The position numbers were made by a program, and so were the translations under genes. Positions 46,380 through 59,460 of a stretch of DNA of 64,000 nt are shown here, piece after piece. The stretch spans positions 22,725,838 through 22,789,837 of the forward strand of contig NC_064542.1 in the NCBI RefSeq assembly GCF_023856365.1. Direction: 5' to 3'. Origin of the DNA: Brienomyrus brachyistius (taxonomy: Eukaryota > Chordata > Actinopteri > Osteoglossiformes > Mormyridae). Position 1 is the stretch's first letter; each line of letters opens with the position of its first letter. The notes under the pieces were generated by a model, which ran no database searches, was not told where the DNA came from, and saw only the letters and a list, made by a program, of their open reading frames with translations.

Positions 46380-49324
46380 CTATAAACAGACAAGTCCACA
46401 ACATAATTCTATCAGAGGGTTGTTGGCCCTCCCCCGTCCGAAGATGCCGCTTCTCCGTAAAACATCACCCTGATCTTCTGGGATGACACGCCTTTCCTCA
46501 CTGTCTGTCATTTCCATCGCGCTGCTCAGTCCCTGATGCCGGTGGGTTTCCTCATTCCCACCCCTGTGCCATTTGTGTAACTGTTCCCGGGGTGTTTTCA
46601 ATGTGAGGGCTGGAGAATGGCTTCTGGAAGACTATGGAGGATCTCCACACTGTGCTCCCTGAACCTCATACCTCATTCCGGTCCCCCACTCAAACGCCCA
46701 GCATCCAGCAAACATCCTCCATTCAGCCTCTTGTTTAACCCTTCAATGATTTTCTGAGTCATGCGGCTAAAATTAATTTTGAGCACAGATGCAGATGATG
46801 CTGATGATGATTTTCTGTTGTTTAGTGGGGGCACCTGTGCCAGATGCTTATCGTTGCCCCCTGCTGCCATGCAAGACCAACTGCAATACAGTTTCCTGTG
46901 AAAGCAATACATGTCTGAGTGAGGTAAACGATTACCGGTGCATGTATTTGTGTTAATAATGCATGACTGTTGCGGGGGACGCAGGTCTATATGTTTTCCA
47001 GCTGGAGATGCAGGAGGACATACATCTACCCATCTGCTGCTAGTTACAAGGCAGTATCATGGTAGTCTGTGTTGCAGAGTAAAGGGCAGAGTGAAGCAGG
47101 GTTAGCTGGGGTGCGTAATAAATAGCACAGGCTACATTCAATGGATTTAAGGTCACCGGTTCACCTTAACTATGAAACCTGCAGCATCCTTAAAGTGATG
47201 GTTGATCAATCAGAACAGCATTGGTTAGAAGTCCTCCCATCCATTAGGGGTCAGCACCTTTGTCAATGTTTGATTCATTATGTAACTCTTTGGCTTGATC
47301 TGATTTCAGCAGGATTCTCACGGTCATGACTGGTCTCCTGCGCTTGTGCTGCACCTGCTTGTCCTTATCCATCACTCAGGCCTTTCCTTGCTTTTGAATC
47401 CCATTGGCTGTTTTCTGTATAGCTCTGGTGGTAGACGAGTCTCAGTGGCTCAACCAAGGGTCCTTCATAAATGATTAATGTCCATATCCTTGGAACAGAT
47501 CAAGATGCTCTAATTTAAGACAATGACGCATCCCTCTATTTGCTTATTTATCTGTATACATGAGGACAGGAGTGTTGCTTTAATGGTGCCACATCTGGTC
47601 ATATATGTTATTGCATCTTAGCCTTTTCCTATAGATTTGGCTCTTGTGACAAGTGATGTTTCACGTCTGACTTGTCTGAAGTGACAAAACCTGGTGAATT
47701 GGTGACTTTCTCAGTGGCGCTAGCAGTTTACCAAAAGGAGACAAGGCGAAGAGTGTTTGCGATGAGAATGGGGGAAATCAGACATGCTTTGTCTGGGTAG
47801 ATCATTCTGTGACTTAGCTCCCACATATGCAGCTGCTTGTGCACCCATGTGGAGTGGATTATACTGCTGGCAGGTACGGTACACATCTGTGCGTAGATAC
47901 ATGCTCACTCCCTCATCTTCATGTTATGGTCTTCTTAGGTCTTTCCAGTAGGTTATCAGTGGATTTTGTTGTCAATATAAAGTGCTAAAGAAGTAGACTT
48001 TTCAATTGACGTAAGAGTGGCTGGGAGGGGAAGACGTCTGGAGAACAGCGGTCTCTTCAACTTCGTTAAAAAGTCCAGTCCGCTACAAGGCTCCGGAAGT
48101 TTCCGCCAGCCGCCGTTTGTGCATTTTTTGAGTAGCAATTTACGTACCAGATGGCAAACCGTAAGCAGCTCTATGCCATCACGCTTAATGAACGGGCTCA
48201 GGGATATTTCGCTTTTAATTTCAATTTTACTTTCCAGAACTAAACTATGCTTAATTTTTTTGGCGTTATTTTGATTCAGAAGAAGTAGAAGTTATTTTTA
48301 TTATCTGAAAATGTGTTTCCCATGAAAATCATTCCTGAAATGTGCTATTTCAGCTAAAGTGATTCGTCATTAGCGAGTCACGTGTTAAGTGATGGGCACG
48401 CTGCGTGACTACCCGCTGGGGCTGGAGGCTGACTGTGGAGTCTAGGGTCAGAGGTTCGAAGGTGCCATAGAAGCAGGGCCACATGACGCGAGGCATTTCT
48501 TTTTTGTTCAGGCATAATTTTGGTCAGCATCTGAGTTACAGCTTTTCACAGCCCTGGGGTCTATTTCTTGTTGTCGCAGTTCTTGATGGCTGCCTTTCGA
48601 TATGTAGGTGCGAAACCCCGTAAAGCCTTTCTGTCACGCTCTATTTATTAAAGAGCAAGACAGTATGGGGGCAGTATACAATATTATAATAATGATTTTT
48701 TACTATGCTTTTACTGAGGGCTGTGATGAACAGACATCAGACCGCTTTTTATTATAAAGTGTAGGAGTAAAGTTACAGATTTAATAATACTATGGGGCCA
48801 AAGTTATACCCTCCCTGAAAAATCAGGTCACATGTTTCACCATGTGTATAATTGGAGTATTACTTTAGCAGGGAGTGAATTACATATCATCCCAAGCAAG
48901 TAGCTTACCTGCCCATATTAATGTTAAGTACAACCTAAGCAATTCATCACTCTCTGGGGCAAGAGAGGAAAAAAAAGCTAAATCAACACAGAGCAAATAT
49001 TTTTATTACCGTTACGGTGTTTATTAATCGGCTGTATCAAACTAACCCACATTTCAAATATGGCATAATACTTCATTTTGTGCTTAATTAGCAGCTTTTG
49101 ACAGGTTTTTTTAGCTTCTTTCATGCTTATTATAAACACATGGAGAACCTTCAGCAGGAGGTCTGGATGGATGATGCCGATGATAGAGTATGATCATGAT
49201 CAGAGGTTCAGGCAGGTGAAGATTCCCCTTACGGTCCAGGTTAGGGTTACCAGGGGCTACAATGGACCATGACCTGGCATTCTGACCTTTCGTCTGCTAA
49301 CAGCACGTGCAGCGCCGGTTGGCA
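46380..49324. other. long noncoding stretch
   Basis: No gene supported. The 73-codon minus-strand frame at 46380-46601 has a normal-looking composition but no recognised family and no clear splice sites. The part at 48900-49150 is AT-rich, repeat-free and enhancer-like. A possible SINE B-box (GTCAGAGGTTCGAAGG) lies near 48449. Confidence 0.4.
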
Positions 49325-49500
49325 GAGGTGCGAGGCTCAGTGAGAAGGAAACATCAGATGAACGTTAATTCAAAATCCCCAAGGATTTCACTGCTGGGCC
49401 CCCAAGCAAGGGCATTAACTCCCAGGGCCAACTGATCCAGGGCCAGTCTGATCCTAATTTCTCAAAATAAGAGTGTGTCACTTTCTGTAAAAGTATTTGC
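49325..49500 (+). mobile_element. decayed SINE
   Basis: A weak head (GTGCGAGGCTCAGTGAGAAG) is followed by the body GCTGGGCCCCCAAGCAAGGG and CATTAACTCCCAGGG, the usual 'ctgagcaaggcccttaacccc' body of fish SINEs. The tail ends in TTCTGTAAAAGTATTTGCGA. Confidence 0.55.
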
Positions 49501-51063
49501 GAACAAAAAGGTCTCATTTGGATGCATCTTCAAATAATCGTTTTTTTCAACACACTTCATTTTATAATTTTAACATTTTTTTTACCTCTTCCTTTGGTGG
49601 CAATGCTTCATTTACAGTGTCGACCTCTTCAGAGAAACCCAGTTACGGCAATGCATGGTGCGTTTCCGGACCGTTTGAATATCCTTTTGGATTTAGTCCT
49701 TCATTTCACAACACTTTCACTACCGGTATCAATACTGATGCTCCGTTATGAGTCACATGTCCCCGCCACCTTTGCCAGCGATGAAGGTTAAGTGCTCTGC
49801 TCCTTCCTCGCATGAGTTACACGGGCCGAGGAAATCTCATTCCGCTCCGAATGCACGCGAGGCGACATGAAAGATAAGGCCTCATTGCATTTACTAAGAA
49901 AAATCAGATGCGTTACTGGGGCTGTCCCTTGTCCTTGGGAGGATTCCACACTTCGGCGTAGATAATGTGATCCCTAGTAGGCGGGAAGGAACACCAGTGT
50001 GATGCAGAATGGTACATTTCACAATGAAGGAAAATAATTATGCCGGGGGTGGGGGGATAAATAATGGGGAGGAGTTTGCCAGGGCACACCTTATTGATGC
50101 TTGGCGGTGTTACATCCCCCCCCCACACGTCTGCAGCTCCAGCACACTCTAATTACTGGCCTTCTGAGGAGGGTTGCCACATCAAGAGCTCGTTTCCACC
50201 TGGCAATCATTTTAAAAGGGGGATATTTATACACATCTGTACTGTGAATAGATGCTTGTTTAGACCCTCGGCTGAGATACAGGGGAGGGCCAATCCAGAC
50301 ACTGGTGCTGTTTACCGCCACTCAAACCACACATCTCTGATGGGGCCCCCAAGGTTTTCCAAACCCCTGTTGGCCACATACAGTTGCTACATTAAATAAT
50401 AAACAAACCAATTCCTTATTTAGGAGATGATGAAGCAGCATGCTATGCTAACCAGCTAGCTAGCCACCGAGTCCAATAACTAGCTGTTCGTTTAGTTTTT
50501 GAAACATCTTGGGGGGGGGGGGGGGTACTTTTTGAGTGGAACCGCAGAAGCATCCATCTGAGAGCCTGATCTCCAGGTTGCTCGTTCTTCATGGGAGAAG
50601 AAGTGACCACTCAGTCCTGATGAGAGTAGGCACCGATTCTGTGGCCTCCAGCAAGATCATTACACCTTAAACATCACGGACTTATAATTCCGCGCAATGA
50701 TGTGGCGTTAAGAGCAAATAAAATAAAGAAACGCATGAATGCACAAACCTTGTTTTGTCTCCATGATTAATAAGTATGTCCCTTCAATTTTAAATGCTCG
50801 TGCGGAGCGAATTTAGCATGCAAATGTATGGAAAACTGGGTGGTAAACAAAAGCGGACGATGTTGAGTACAAACCACGCGATGGGTCTCATAAAGACGCC
50901 CAGGAAAACACGCAGTGATGTACTAGGCCTGTTTTTCAAAAGCACAAATGTGAGGTTAGTCAGAATTGCAAAGCAGCTTTTAAAATGTCAGTGAGCGGGG
51001 GCGATGCATTTTAATAGAATCTCGCCCTGTACCAATTACCAAAAAGACCATGGAAGACATACA
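49501..51063. other. noncoding DNA with G run
   Basis: No gene supported. A run of 15 G lies at 50511-50525. Confidence 0.4.
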
Positions 51064-51065
51064 GT

Positions 51066-51096
<31 letters not shown>

Positions 51097-51101
51097 GGGG
51101 G
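51064..51101. repeat. (TG)n followed by 22 G
   Basis: About eight TG units run directly into 22 consecutive G (51080-51101). The junction suggests growth of the G run from the end of the TG array. Confidence 0.95.
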
Positions 51102-51746
51102 CAACGACTTCATGCAATAAACACAAGGCAGCTCCAGCGTGTGCCTCCTGGTCACTGGTACAAATACCTCCCAGAGCCCGGGGGAACTGCCCAATTACTC
51201 CCTGTGAAGGCCTGTGCTGAATGCATTTCCAGTAAACACGGCTTTTTGGGTGGCTGCTCGCATCTCCATTTGAATCTCTTGTCCGTATTCCAGAATGCTT
51301 AGACTGCAGAGACTTTGCGCCCCCTGGATGCTATTAGCTGTGATTCATGCTGGAACCGGTCGGGTCCATAGGGGCCCCGCTGCATCCGTTATTAGTGACA
51401 AGGGCCGACTCTCGCCTGCCTTCCCTCCAGAAATAGCAGAGGCAGTAGTATTTCGCTGATGTTGATCTCCTTGTCATAATCAGCAGATGACGTAGGTAAG
51501 AGCACATGTTGTCTGAAGAGTCAGACTCAGACTGCTCTGCAGAGCTCCATATGCAGTATAATAGCTATCATAATAACGTGTGGATGTGCTCAAAAATGAA
51601 GGATGCTGCTGGATTTTCTGAAAAATTTTCAGAAAGAATATTGCTGCTAACCAAATTACAGCTAATGGAATAAACTCAAACCTGAAAAGGGAAAAATAGC
51701 TGATTCAGAATCAGAGACATTCCTTGGCTTCTCAGATCAGAGACAA
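51102..51746. other. noncoding DNA
   Basis: No gene or recognised repeat. Confidence 0.4.
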
Positions 51747-53290
51747 GGTTCCACACCATGTGACTAAGGGCTGGAGGTGGGGTTCCACACCATGTGACTA
51801 AGGGCTGGAGGTGGGGTTCCACACCATGTGACTAAGGGCTGGAGGTGGGGTTCCACACCATGAGACTAAGGGCCAAAGGAGGGGTTCCACACCATGTGAC
51901 TAAGGGGCAAAGGATGGGTTCCACACCATGTGATTAAGGGCCAAAGGAGGGGTTCCACACCATATGACTAAGGGCCAAAGGAGGGGTTCCACACCATATG
52001 ACTAAGGGCCGGAGGTGGGGTTCCACACCATGTGACTAAGGGCCAAAGGAGGGGTTCCACACCATATGACTAAGGGCTGGAGGTGGGGTTCCACACCATG
52101 TGATTAAGGGCTGGAGGTGGGGTTCCACACCATGTGACTAAGGGCTGGAGGTGGGGTTCCACACCATGAGACTAAGGGCCAAAGGAGGGGTTCCACACCA
52201 TGAGACTAAGGGCCAAAGGAGGGGTTCCACACCATGTGACTAAGGGGCAAAGGATGGGTTCCACACCATGTGACTAAGGGCCAAAGGAGGGGTTCCACAC
52301 CATGTGACTAAGGGCCAAAGGAGGGGTTCCACACCATGTGACTAAGGGCCAAAGGAGGGGTTCCACACCATGTGACTAAGGGCCAAAGTAGGGGTTCCAC
52401 ACCATGTGACTAAGGGCCAAAAGAAAGGTTCCACACCATGAGACTAAGGGCCAAAGGAGGGGTTCCACACCATGTGACTAAGGGGCAAAGGATGGGTTCC
52501 ACACCATCTGACTATGGACTGGAGGTGGGGTTCCACACCATGTGACTAAGGGCCAAATGAAGTGTTCCACACCATGTGACTAAGGGCCAAAGGAGGAATT
52601 CCACATCAAGTGACTGAGGGTCGGAGGAGGGGTTCCACACCATGTGACTAAGGGCCAAAGGAGGGGTTCCACACCATGTGACTAAGGGCCAAAGTAGGGG
52701 TTCCACACCATGTGACTAAGGGCCAAAAGAAAGGTTCCACACCATGAGACTAAGGGCCAAAGGAGGGGTTCCACACCATGTGACTAAGGGGCAAAGGATG
52801 GGTTCCACACCATCTGACTATGGACTGGAGGTGGGGTTCCACACCATGTGACTAAGGGCCAAATGAAGTGTTCCACACCATGTGACTAAGGGCCAAAGGA
52901 GGAATTCCACATCAAGTGACTGAGGGTCGGAGGAGGGGTTCCACACCATGAGACTAAGGGTCAAATGAAGGGTTCCAAACCACAGGACTAAGGGCTGGAG
53001 GTGGGGTTCCACATCACGAGACTAAGGGTCAAAAGAAGGGTTCCACAGCATGTGACGTACTAAGGGCTAGAGGTGGGGCTCCACACCATAGGACTAAGGG
53101 ACAAAGGAAGGGGTCCACACCACAGCACTAAAGACTGGAGGTGGGGTTCCACACGATGTGGGCAAAGGAAGGGTTCCATACCATGGGACTAAGGTCCAAA
53201 AGAAGGGTTCCTCACCATGTGACTAAGGGTTAGAGGTGGGGTTCCACATTAGGGAATTAAGGGCTCTAGGTAGGGTTCTGCACCATGGGG
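51747..53290 (+). repeat. 34-bp minisatellite, about 45 units
   Basis: The unit is GGTTCCACACCATGTGACTA, then AGGGCCAAAGGAGG or AGGGCTGGAGGTGG. Units start at 51747, 51781, 51815 and so on. About 330 bp starting near 52313 are repeated almost exactly 306 bp (9 units) downstream. The array decays toward its right end, with one spacing irregularity near 53050 and a lost half-unit near 53155. Most units carry a CATGTG E-box core. Confidence 0.95.
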
Positions 53291-56200
53291 TTAATGTTCA
53301 GTGGTGGAGTCCCCCCCCCCCTCGCCTTGCCATAGGGCCAAGGACCCAAGGATGGTTCTATGGTGGCCGGTGCCCCTGTGACAACATGCATGGCCTCTTT
53401 AAACACATATGCTACTTTGGTCTGAAATAAATGTATTATTATTATTACTATTATTATTATTTACATGTAAATATGTGGGCTAAAATTCTGCATGCTGGGA
53501 ACAGGGGAAACAGAAACGTAAGCACATTTTCTTGACGGACACTTAATGTGGGTGCGCGGGGGGGTCGAGTCGCTTTGGCTGGTGAAAAGCAAAGTTAATG
53601 ACAGAAACAAATAATCAAGCATGTGGAAGCAAGACAGTATAAACAAGAAATCAGAGTGAGTTACATATCTGTAAAAATTGTAAAAAGTTACTGCAAAGCA
53701 TAAATAATTTATTGGTTTTCAGAACTGACTTTGCTTCTTAACGCTGACAATCTAGTGTAAGTAATACTAGGAGGACATTAAGATCAAATGCCCCAAGCTA
53801 AAATGGTCTAGAACTGCCACTGCAAGGACTGGAACTGGCGTTGGGCTGAGTAGTACAGTAGTGCATGAGTAGGATACATATGGCCTAAATGTGCTCTGCT
53901 TGCAGCCTACTGCCATTAGGGGGAATCTGGAATATACTCCGCAGTCTAGATTAATTACTGCTGGAACCTTGGAGCATGCAGGTCCAGCCAGCCTATGTCT
54001 AATGGACTCCTGCCTGGACAGATGAAGACAGAAGGGGTCTCCAGCCCATTTTCTAGAGGGCACAGGTGACGGCTGTCCTTTCCAATCACATGCCACGGGG
54101 AGGGGGTTTATTGTTCCTAGGCAGACCTGGTAAATAAGTGGGGAGCGAGTGTAATTAGTGGTGCCGTGACACTGTGGCACACACTTACAGTGGAATCTCC
54201 TCCAGCTCGGACACAAAAAACATTTAGTATCGACTGACTTCAGCACTGGGTTCTGGTCCTGCCACTAAGGACTCAAATCCCCAGTACACTACAGTCATCA
54301 GAGTGCTGTCCAAAAATATATTAACCTAAAGGAGTCTCATACAATGATTTTACTTATGCAACTTAATTAAATGCAATTTAATATGCTTCATTTCTGCTTC
54401 ATAAATCTCCTGGTTCTCCTCTATACCGACATGTTTGGCTGTCTTACACATGGCTGCACATTGATGTTCCGGTCGTTTCTTTGCTTAATAGATTAAATAT
54501 ACGAATGTCAGGCAGATATGCATCTGATTGGTCAGACAGGGCACTGATGCAACCTCTGTTTCCATACTGTCTTTAATGAGATGCATGTTTACATAAAAGT
54601 GTCACTTAAGTGTGTATAATGACACAGAGGATTAAGTGTTGAGCATTGTAAAATCAGACCATCTGGCCAAAGCAGATAAATAAATAGCCTGGTTTTCCTG
54701 CACAGATGCGGAGTCCTTCAGCGACTTGTGTAGGTCTCCCAGATGGTGATTCTTTTATATCTGGCTACTCTGTGATGGAGGGTGCCGGTGCTGAGGACCA
54801 GGGCAGTAACCATTCATCAAATGAGTATTATCATCCACCTCCTCAACCAAACGCAGCTCTGAGTGTCTTGTTCCCCCCCTCTGATCCTCTCCCTCCAAGG
54901 TGTATCATTGCCAGGGGCAAGCAAGATGCTTTGGAATGGTGCAGAAACGCAGCACCACACTCACACCACGCTCGCACCACGCCCGCAGTGAAATCATGGT
55001 GTCTCGGTGCACTGGAGTAGCACGGACACTCAGCTGGGAGAGATACCAGCGTGAACAAGAGCGTCTCCCGAATGCTGCTGCTGCAAATTGGGCAAACAAG
55101 GAAAATAAGCAAATCGTCCTTTTATTTGTCAGCAATAAAAGTGATTTAAAAACAAGCAGCTCCATTGCATTAGCCAGCCAGCGCCTCCCGTTCGCTAACG
55201 CTGATGTTTGCAGTGATTCATTCCGCCGCATTCCACGTGTGACCGGCGGCAGGTGTGCCAGTCACATTAAAACACAAAATATGGAAAGTGCACTGCGGTG
55301 ATCTCAGCTTAATCACACTTTCACTTATTTTCCATCATTTTCGCCGATTGAAAAAATGTGAACGGGGTGCATTTCTGCTGCATTTCCATAAAAAAATCTA
55401 ATGACGGCCATCATTTGTGTTTGAAACCTAAGCGTGATGTACATTCGATTCTGCCAAGAACACTTTACCGAAACAGAAAGGAGAGGAGGGTAGGCCAAGG
55501 ACGTGCGCAAGGTGCGAGAGGCAGTGGGACAATGCCTGCCTCTAGAGCACCCCCTGCAGGTGGATGTGGAAATCAGCATGGATTCTAAAGCAGGCCTATC
55601 CTCCCCTCATAAAACTGATATGCAGCTAGAAGATGGATGGACGGACAGACAGACAGATGCTGAAGCATCTCTGGTGACAGGGTGGTTTTCCCGGGTTGCA
55701 GTTCTCCCATGAGAACTTCCTGTGATCAGCGACTCGCGAATCCTGTCGCTCTCCATGCCGTGTCGACGTGAGCACGTTTGACACGCCTAGCGAGCTTTGC
55801 TCCTATTAGGCAGCTAAGCGGCACAGTGAGTCACGCCAGACTGCAAGAGCCTCACTTTCGAAGCTTTCCGGAGCTCTCTACCCTGTCTGCGGTTCCCTGG
55901 CTCATCCTCCCATTTGTTTGTACCGCATCCCAGCTTACAGTTTGTGAATCACTCTCGGGCAGACGTTGCACGAGCGACAGCATGCATGCTGATTAATCGA
56001 GCCGTGATGCCACATCCTGCCGGGGCTCTATTTTGCTAATGGACTCAGATCGTGTTATACGTAACTGTATGAAGCTCAGCTCGATATCTGGATACCCCTG
56101 CGAGGGGAAGGGAAAGCTAGGTGTCTGTTCTATTCCTACAATTAACCCCTACTGACACCCTGGAAACCGGATATCAAAGACATAAATAAAGGTAAATAAA

Positions 56201-57050
56201 TAAAATAGACTTCAGCCAAGCGAAAGCGTAAGAAGAATGGATCATGTCAGAAGTTGGAAGCGGGTCGTACCACTACAAAGGCGGGGGTGTTAAATTATGG
56301 ATGCCTTAATACTCAGTCTGTAGCCTTTCTCACCGTACACTGGAACCCCTTAGCCTGCCATGTAATCACATATGGGTGAATAGAGCCAGAGGTCAAAGGT
56401 CAGGGGCATAATGAGGCCTTGTCATGTTTGCATGTTTTCCGGTCTGTGGGTGTCGGCCCCCATCGTTCATTCCGAAGTGGGTCGGGTTTCCCCGCGAGCA
56501 CGACAAGAGCTTGCTCCTGTGTACCATGTGACACGGGGAAAGGGGGGCGGGGGGTGGTGGGCAGGTAGGATGACATCCTGTGATACCCCCGAGTCCAGTT
56601 ACCCCTCTGAGGAGGTACACTTGAGCCTCGCAGGCCTAAGGGAGCTGGCAGGCCCCGTGTGCTGGGGGTTGCGGTCTCCAGGGAGCAGGAAATGCCAGTC
56701 TGGGGATGCTGACGTCGACGTGAGAGGACTGGATCTGAGCTGGGGATGCACTTCAGTTCAGAGCCTGGTACGAATGACCACACACGCGTACACTCACAAC
56801 ATACATGCATCTGTGTACCCTGTCAAAGTGTGGATGCCACTCTAGAAAACCTCAACAAAATGAACGTCCATCTCATGTAATCTCAGTGTGAAAGTTTGAC
56901 CTCATATGTATGATACATAATTACCTCCTCAGAAATACAGTCGTGACTCAGGGGCTGAGAAACCGCAGTGCACCATGGGAAGGCTCTCTCTGCCATACAT
57001 ACCTACTATTCACTTATACGGATAGATATGTAAACAATACATATACAAGT
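53291..57050. other. long noncoding stretch
   Basis: No gene supported. (ATT)n lies at about 53433-53462. Frames of up to 159 codons (53767-54246), 133 codons (54900-55301) and 144 codons (56411-56845) overlap frames on the other strand and have no recognisable domain. The part at 55080-55430 is repeat-free, of high complexity and enhancer-like. Confidence 0.4.
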
Positions 57051-57070
57051 ATATATATATATATATATAC
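57051..57070. repeat. short (TA)n
   Basis: About 10 TA units. Confidence 0.9.
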
Positions 57071-57263
57071 TTGAGTCCAAATGATGAATGAGTTTCAGGG
57101 AGAAGGTCCTGGTGAAGCATCAGAGGTAAGGGGATGTGGGAGATATCTAAAGGCCTTACTGAAGGACCAGCAGGAACGGATGATCCACGCCACAGGCAAA
57201 CAGCGCCACCCGGGGTGGCGGTCCGAGACTGCGGGCCGGAAGCGTCAGGATCATACACAGCCT

Positions 57264-57288
57264 CCCCCCCCCCCCCCCCCCCCCCCCC
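57264..57288. repeat. poly(C), 25 bases
   Basis: The longest of the homopolymer C or G runs in the window. Frames running through it give poly-Pro or poly-Gly artefacts. Confidence 0.95.
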
Positions 57289-57447
57289 GCCCAACATCCC
57301 GAATCACTCAATGGAAGGCATAATTAGAAGAACAGGATGGCAGGATGGTACTGAGATCAGCGGCTTTGCGGGCCATTCATCCGGATTCAGCTCGTATTTC
57401 TGCTGGTCTGATCTATTACCTTGCGTTTTAGTAATGAGGGAGGGAGG

Positions 57448-57450
<3 letters not shown>

Positions 57451-57482
<32 letters not shown>

Positions 57483-57539
57483 GGATGCCTGTTACAGCAT
57501 CTGTGAATGTGTTTGTGTGTATGTGTGTGTGTGTGTGTA
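57451..57539. repeat. (GA)n and (TG)n microsatellites
   Basis: GA units at 57451-57479 and a TG-rich run at about 57507-57539, separated by unique sequence. Confidence 0.93.
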
Positions 57540-58129
57540 TCCGGTCACAATGAAGGACTGATCACACGTTCAATTAGATTATTTTTACATGTCATATAAA
57601 TTAAAGCCCTCTGTCAACAAAATGGCGTAATGTTTTTGTTATTATTTTGATGGTTATTTTAAAGCTGTCATCTCGTGCCTACCCCCCCCCTCCCCCGCTC
57701 TGTGAAGAACCCCCCCCCCCACCAGGATCCACAGCGGGCACAAACACATCCCACAGCAGGTCGATTATTCCCGTATATCTGCAGTCATGTCCCCAGTTCC
57801 CGTGGAAATAGACATGTGAATACAAACACGCTTTATTATTATCTCACACATGTGAGGGCTACCAGCCAGCGAGGGACACGCTGGGAGAGGGGGGGGGGCA
57901 CATTATGCTGTGGAAAAGACTGGAAAGCCACGGGTCTGAGACAGGGTCATTACTAATGTGTCCTCAGCAGGGTGTTACACCTGTAATTTATTCTGAGAAT
58001 AGACCAGGCTGTAGATTAGGGTGAGACAGTGAGTCACTGCACTGTCCATCTATTTCATAAAGCACAGAGGCGCAAAAGTAACCACCTGTAAGCAGCTGAA
58101 CAGCTCATTTGAGAGGGAAAATTACAGCT
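57540..58129. other. noncoding DNA with C runs
   Basis: No gene. C runs of 9 (57682-57690) and 11 (57710-57720), and a G run near 57890. Confidence 0.45.
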
Positions 58130-58470
58130 AACACTCACACACAGATTAGGTATCTACATCTCTATGGAGACTCTCCATTCATTTTTACAGGCATAACCCT
58201 AAACCCCAACTATGATCACCCTAACCCTACCCAGCCCCCACCTTAACCATGAGTGACCAAACAAAATACATGGCTTCTGGATACTTTAGTTTGATTGCAT
58301 TCACAAATTTTATAAAACTGATTCATATCGGTTTCTATTCCAGGGACCTGAAAAATGTGTCCGTAAGCTAAAAACAAACATGTAACATGTGTTTCTGCAC
58401 ACACACACACGCGCACACACACACGATCATGCATATACACGCGTACACACACACGCACATTTTGCTTATG
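58130..58470 (-). repeat. GGTCCCCAC-type interspersed repeat, copy 3
   Basis: It shares with 28440-28770 the blocks GACTCTCCATTCATTT, CCCTACCCAGCC...ACCTTAACCAT, GACCAAACAAAATAC and TTGATTGCATTCACA. It is flanked by CA repeats. The GTCCCCACA part is missing: between CATTCACAAA and GGGACCTG lies unrelated sequence (about 58310-58345). It is more decayed than copy 2. Confidence 0.72.
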
Positions 58471-59335
58471 TGGGGAAAACCGGACACTGTAGCTACACAC
58501 ACGAGATAATCACGAGCTATTCGGGAATGACTGTCCCCAGTCTTGGGTTACTTCCCATGTAGCAGAGATGTGTCACATGACCACAGCGCCTCCGTTTTAT
58601 CGTAATAGTGTGGCACGTGTCCCAGGCCGCGATCCCTCATGCAGGCAAAGCAGCGCAACTGAAACCTCCCAAACAGACTGACAGAGAGCTCAGTCACTGA
58701 TTCCAATACTTTTCATTTCCATTGTCTTACTTTATTGCTTTTTTTTTTGGTGATCACCATTGTAACTTTTATTCATTTTATGAATTTTTTCCATGTTATT
58801 CTTCTTTGTATTACATATTTCTTTTGAGCATAATCCAGATAACAGGTAGAAAAGCGTTTCCCTGCAAACATCTACAGTGTAAGTTTGCATACAAGACTAA
58901 CCAAACTTGAATGTTGAAGTTTCAAAACTGATGGATGAACGGATCTTTATCAAAATACTTGAAATACCGAATCTTTTGATGACCCCCCTACTTCAGTCAC
59001 CTCGGACAGATTCTTGCATTGTTACATGCTCGCACTTCCAAGTAACGACAAGGAAATTGAATCTGAGGTGTCCCGTCTGGCCCCGAATCACAGATTTCAG
59101 TATTTAATGGGCCACTTGTATTTTTCAAGGGGGTAGTGACATCAGATCAGACAATGATATTAAGGGAACTTGGGGGGCAGAGAGACACAAACCAGAAATC
59201 GATGGTAATGTGAAGCAGTCTGATCAATCGCTTTTCCCCGGAGCATATCCCACAGAGTACGGGAGCCCGTTAGGTCATGAGAAAATCCGCTGGCAGGATT
59301 TACTACACACGTGTTCCCGGACTTACTTCCTAATC
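58471..59335. other. noncoding DNA
   Basis: No gene or recognised repeat. AT-rich toward 58700-58900. Confidence 0.4.
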
Positions 59336-59460
59336 AGATTCAATTCAAATTTGAAATAACTTTATTTGTCCCTGAGGGGCAATTAAAGGCACACTGGGTA
59401 CTTGAACAAGGACACAATGACATAAAGTGCAACAGTATTTGGAAGATGCTGTGTAAAATT
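59336..59460 (-). mobile_element. LINE/SINE 3' end fragment
   Basis: ATAACTTTATTTGTCCCTGA then GGGGCAATTAAAGGC is the reverse complement of a 'caattt-cccc-atcaataaagt' tail like that at 26070-26095. It is a short, 5'-truncated relic. Confidence 0.5.

Noticed and set aside
46380..46601. 73-codon minus-strand frame of normal protein-like composition
   Set aside because: No recognised family, no clear splice acceptor or donor, and no neighbouring exon.
51747..53290. Regular 34-bp spacing reminiscent of a CRISPR array
   Set aside because: There are no unique spacers; the whole 34 bp is repeated, and the DNA is from an animal.
53767..54246. 159-codon minus-strand frame with many Cys
   Set aside because: No known family or signal; lacks splice context and similar-sized chance frames are common here.
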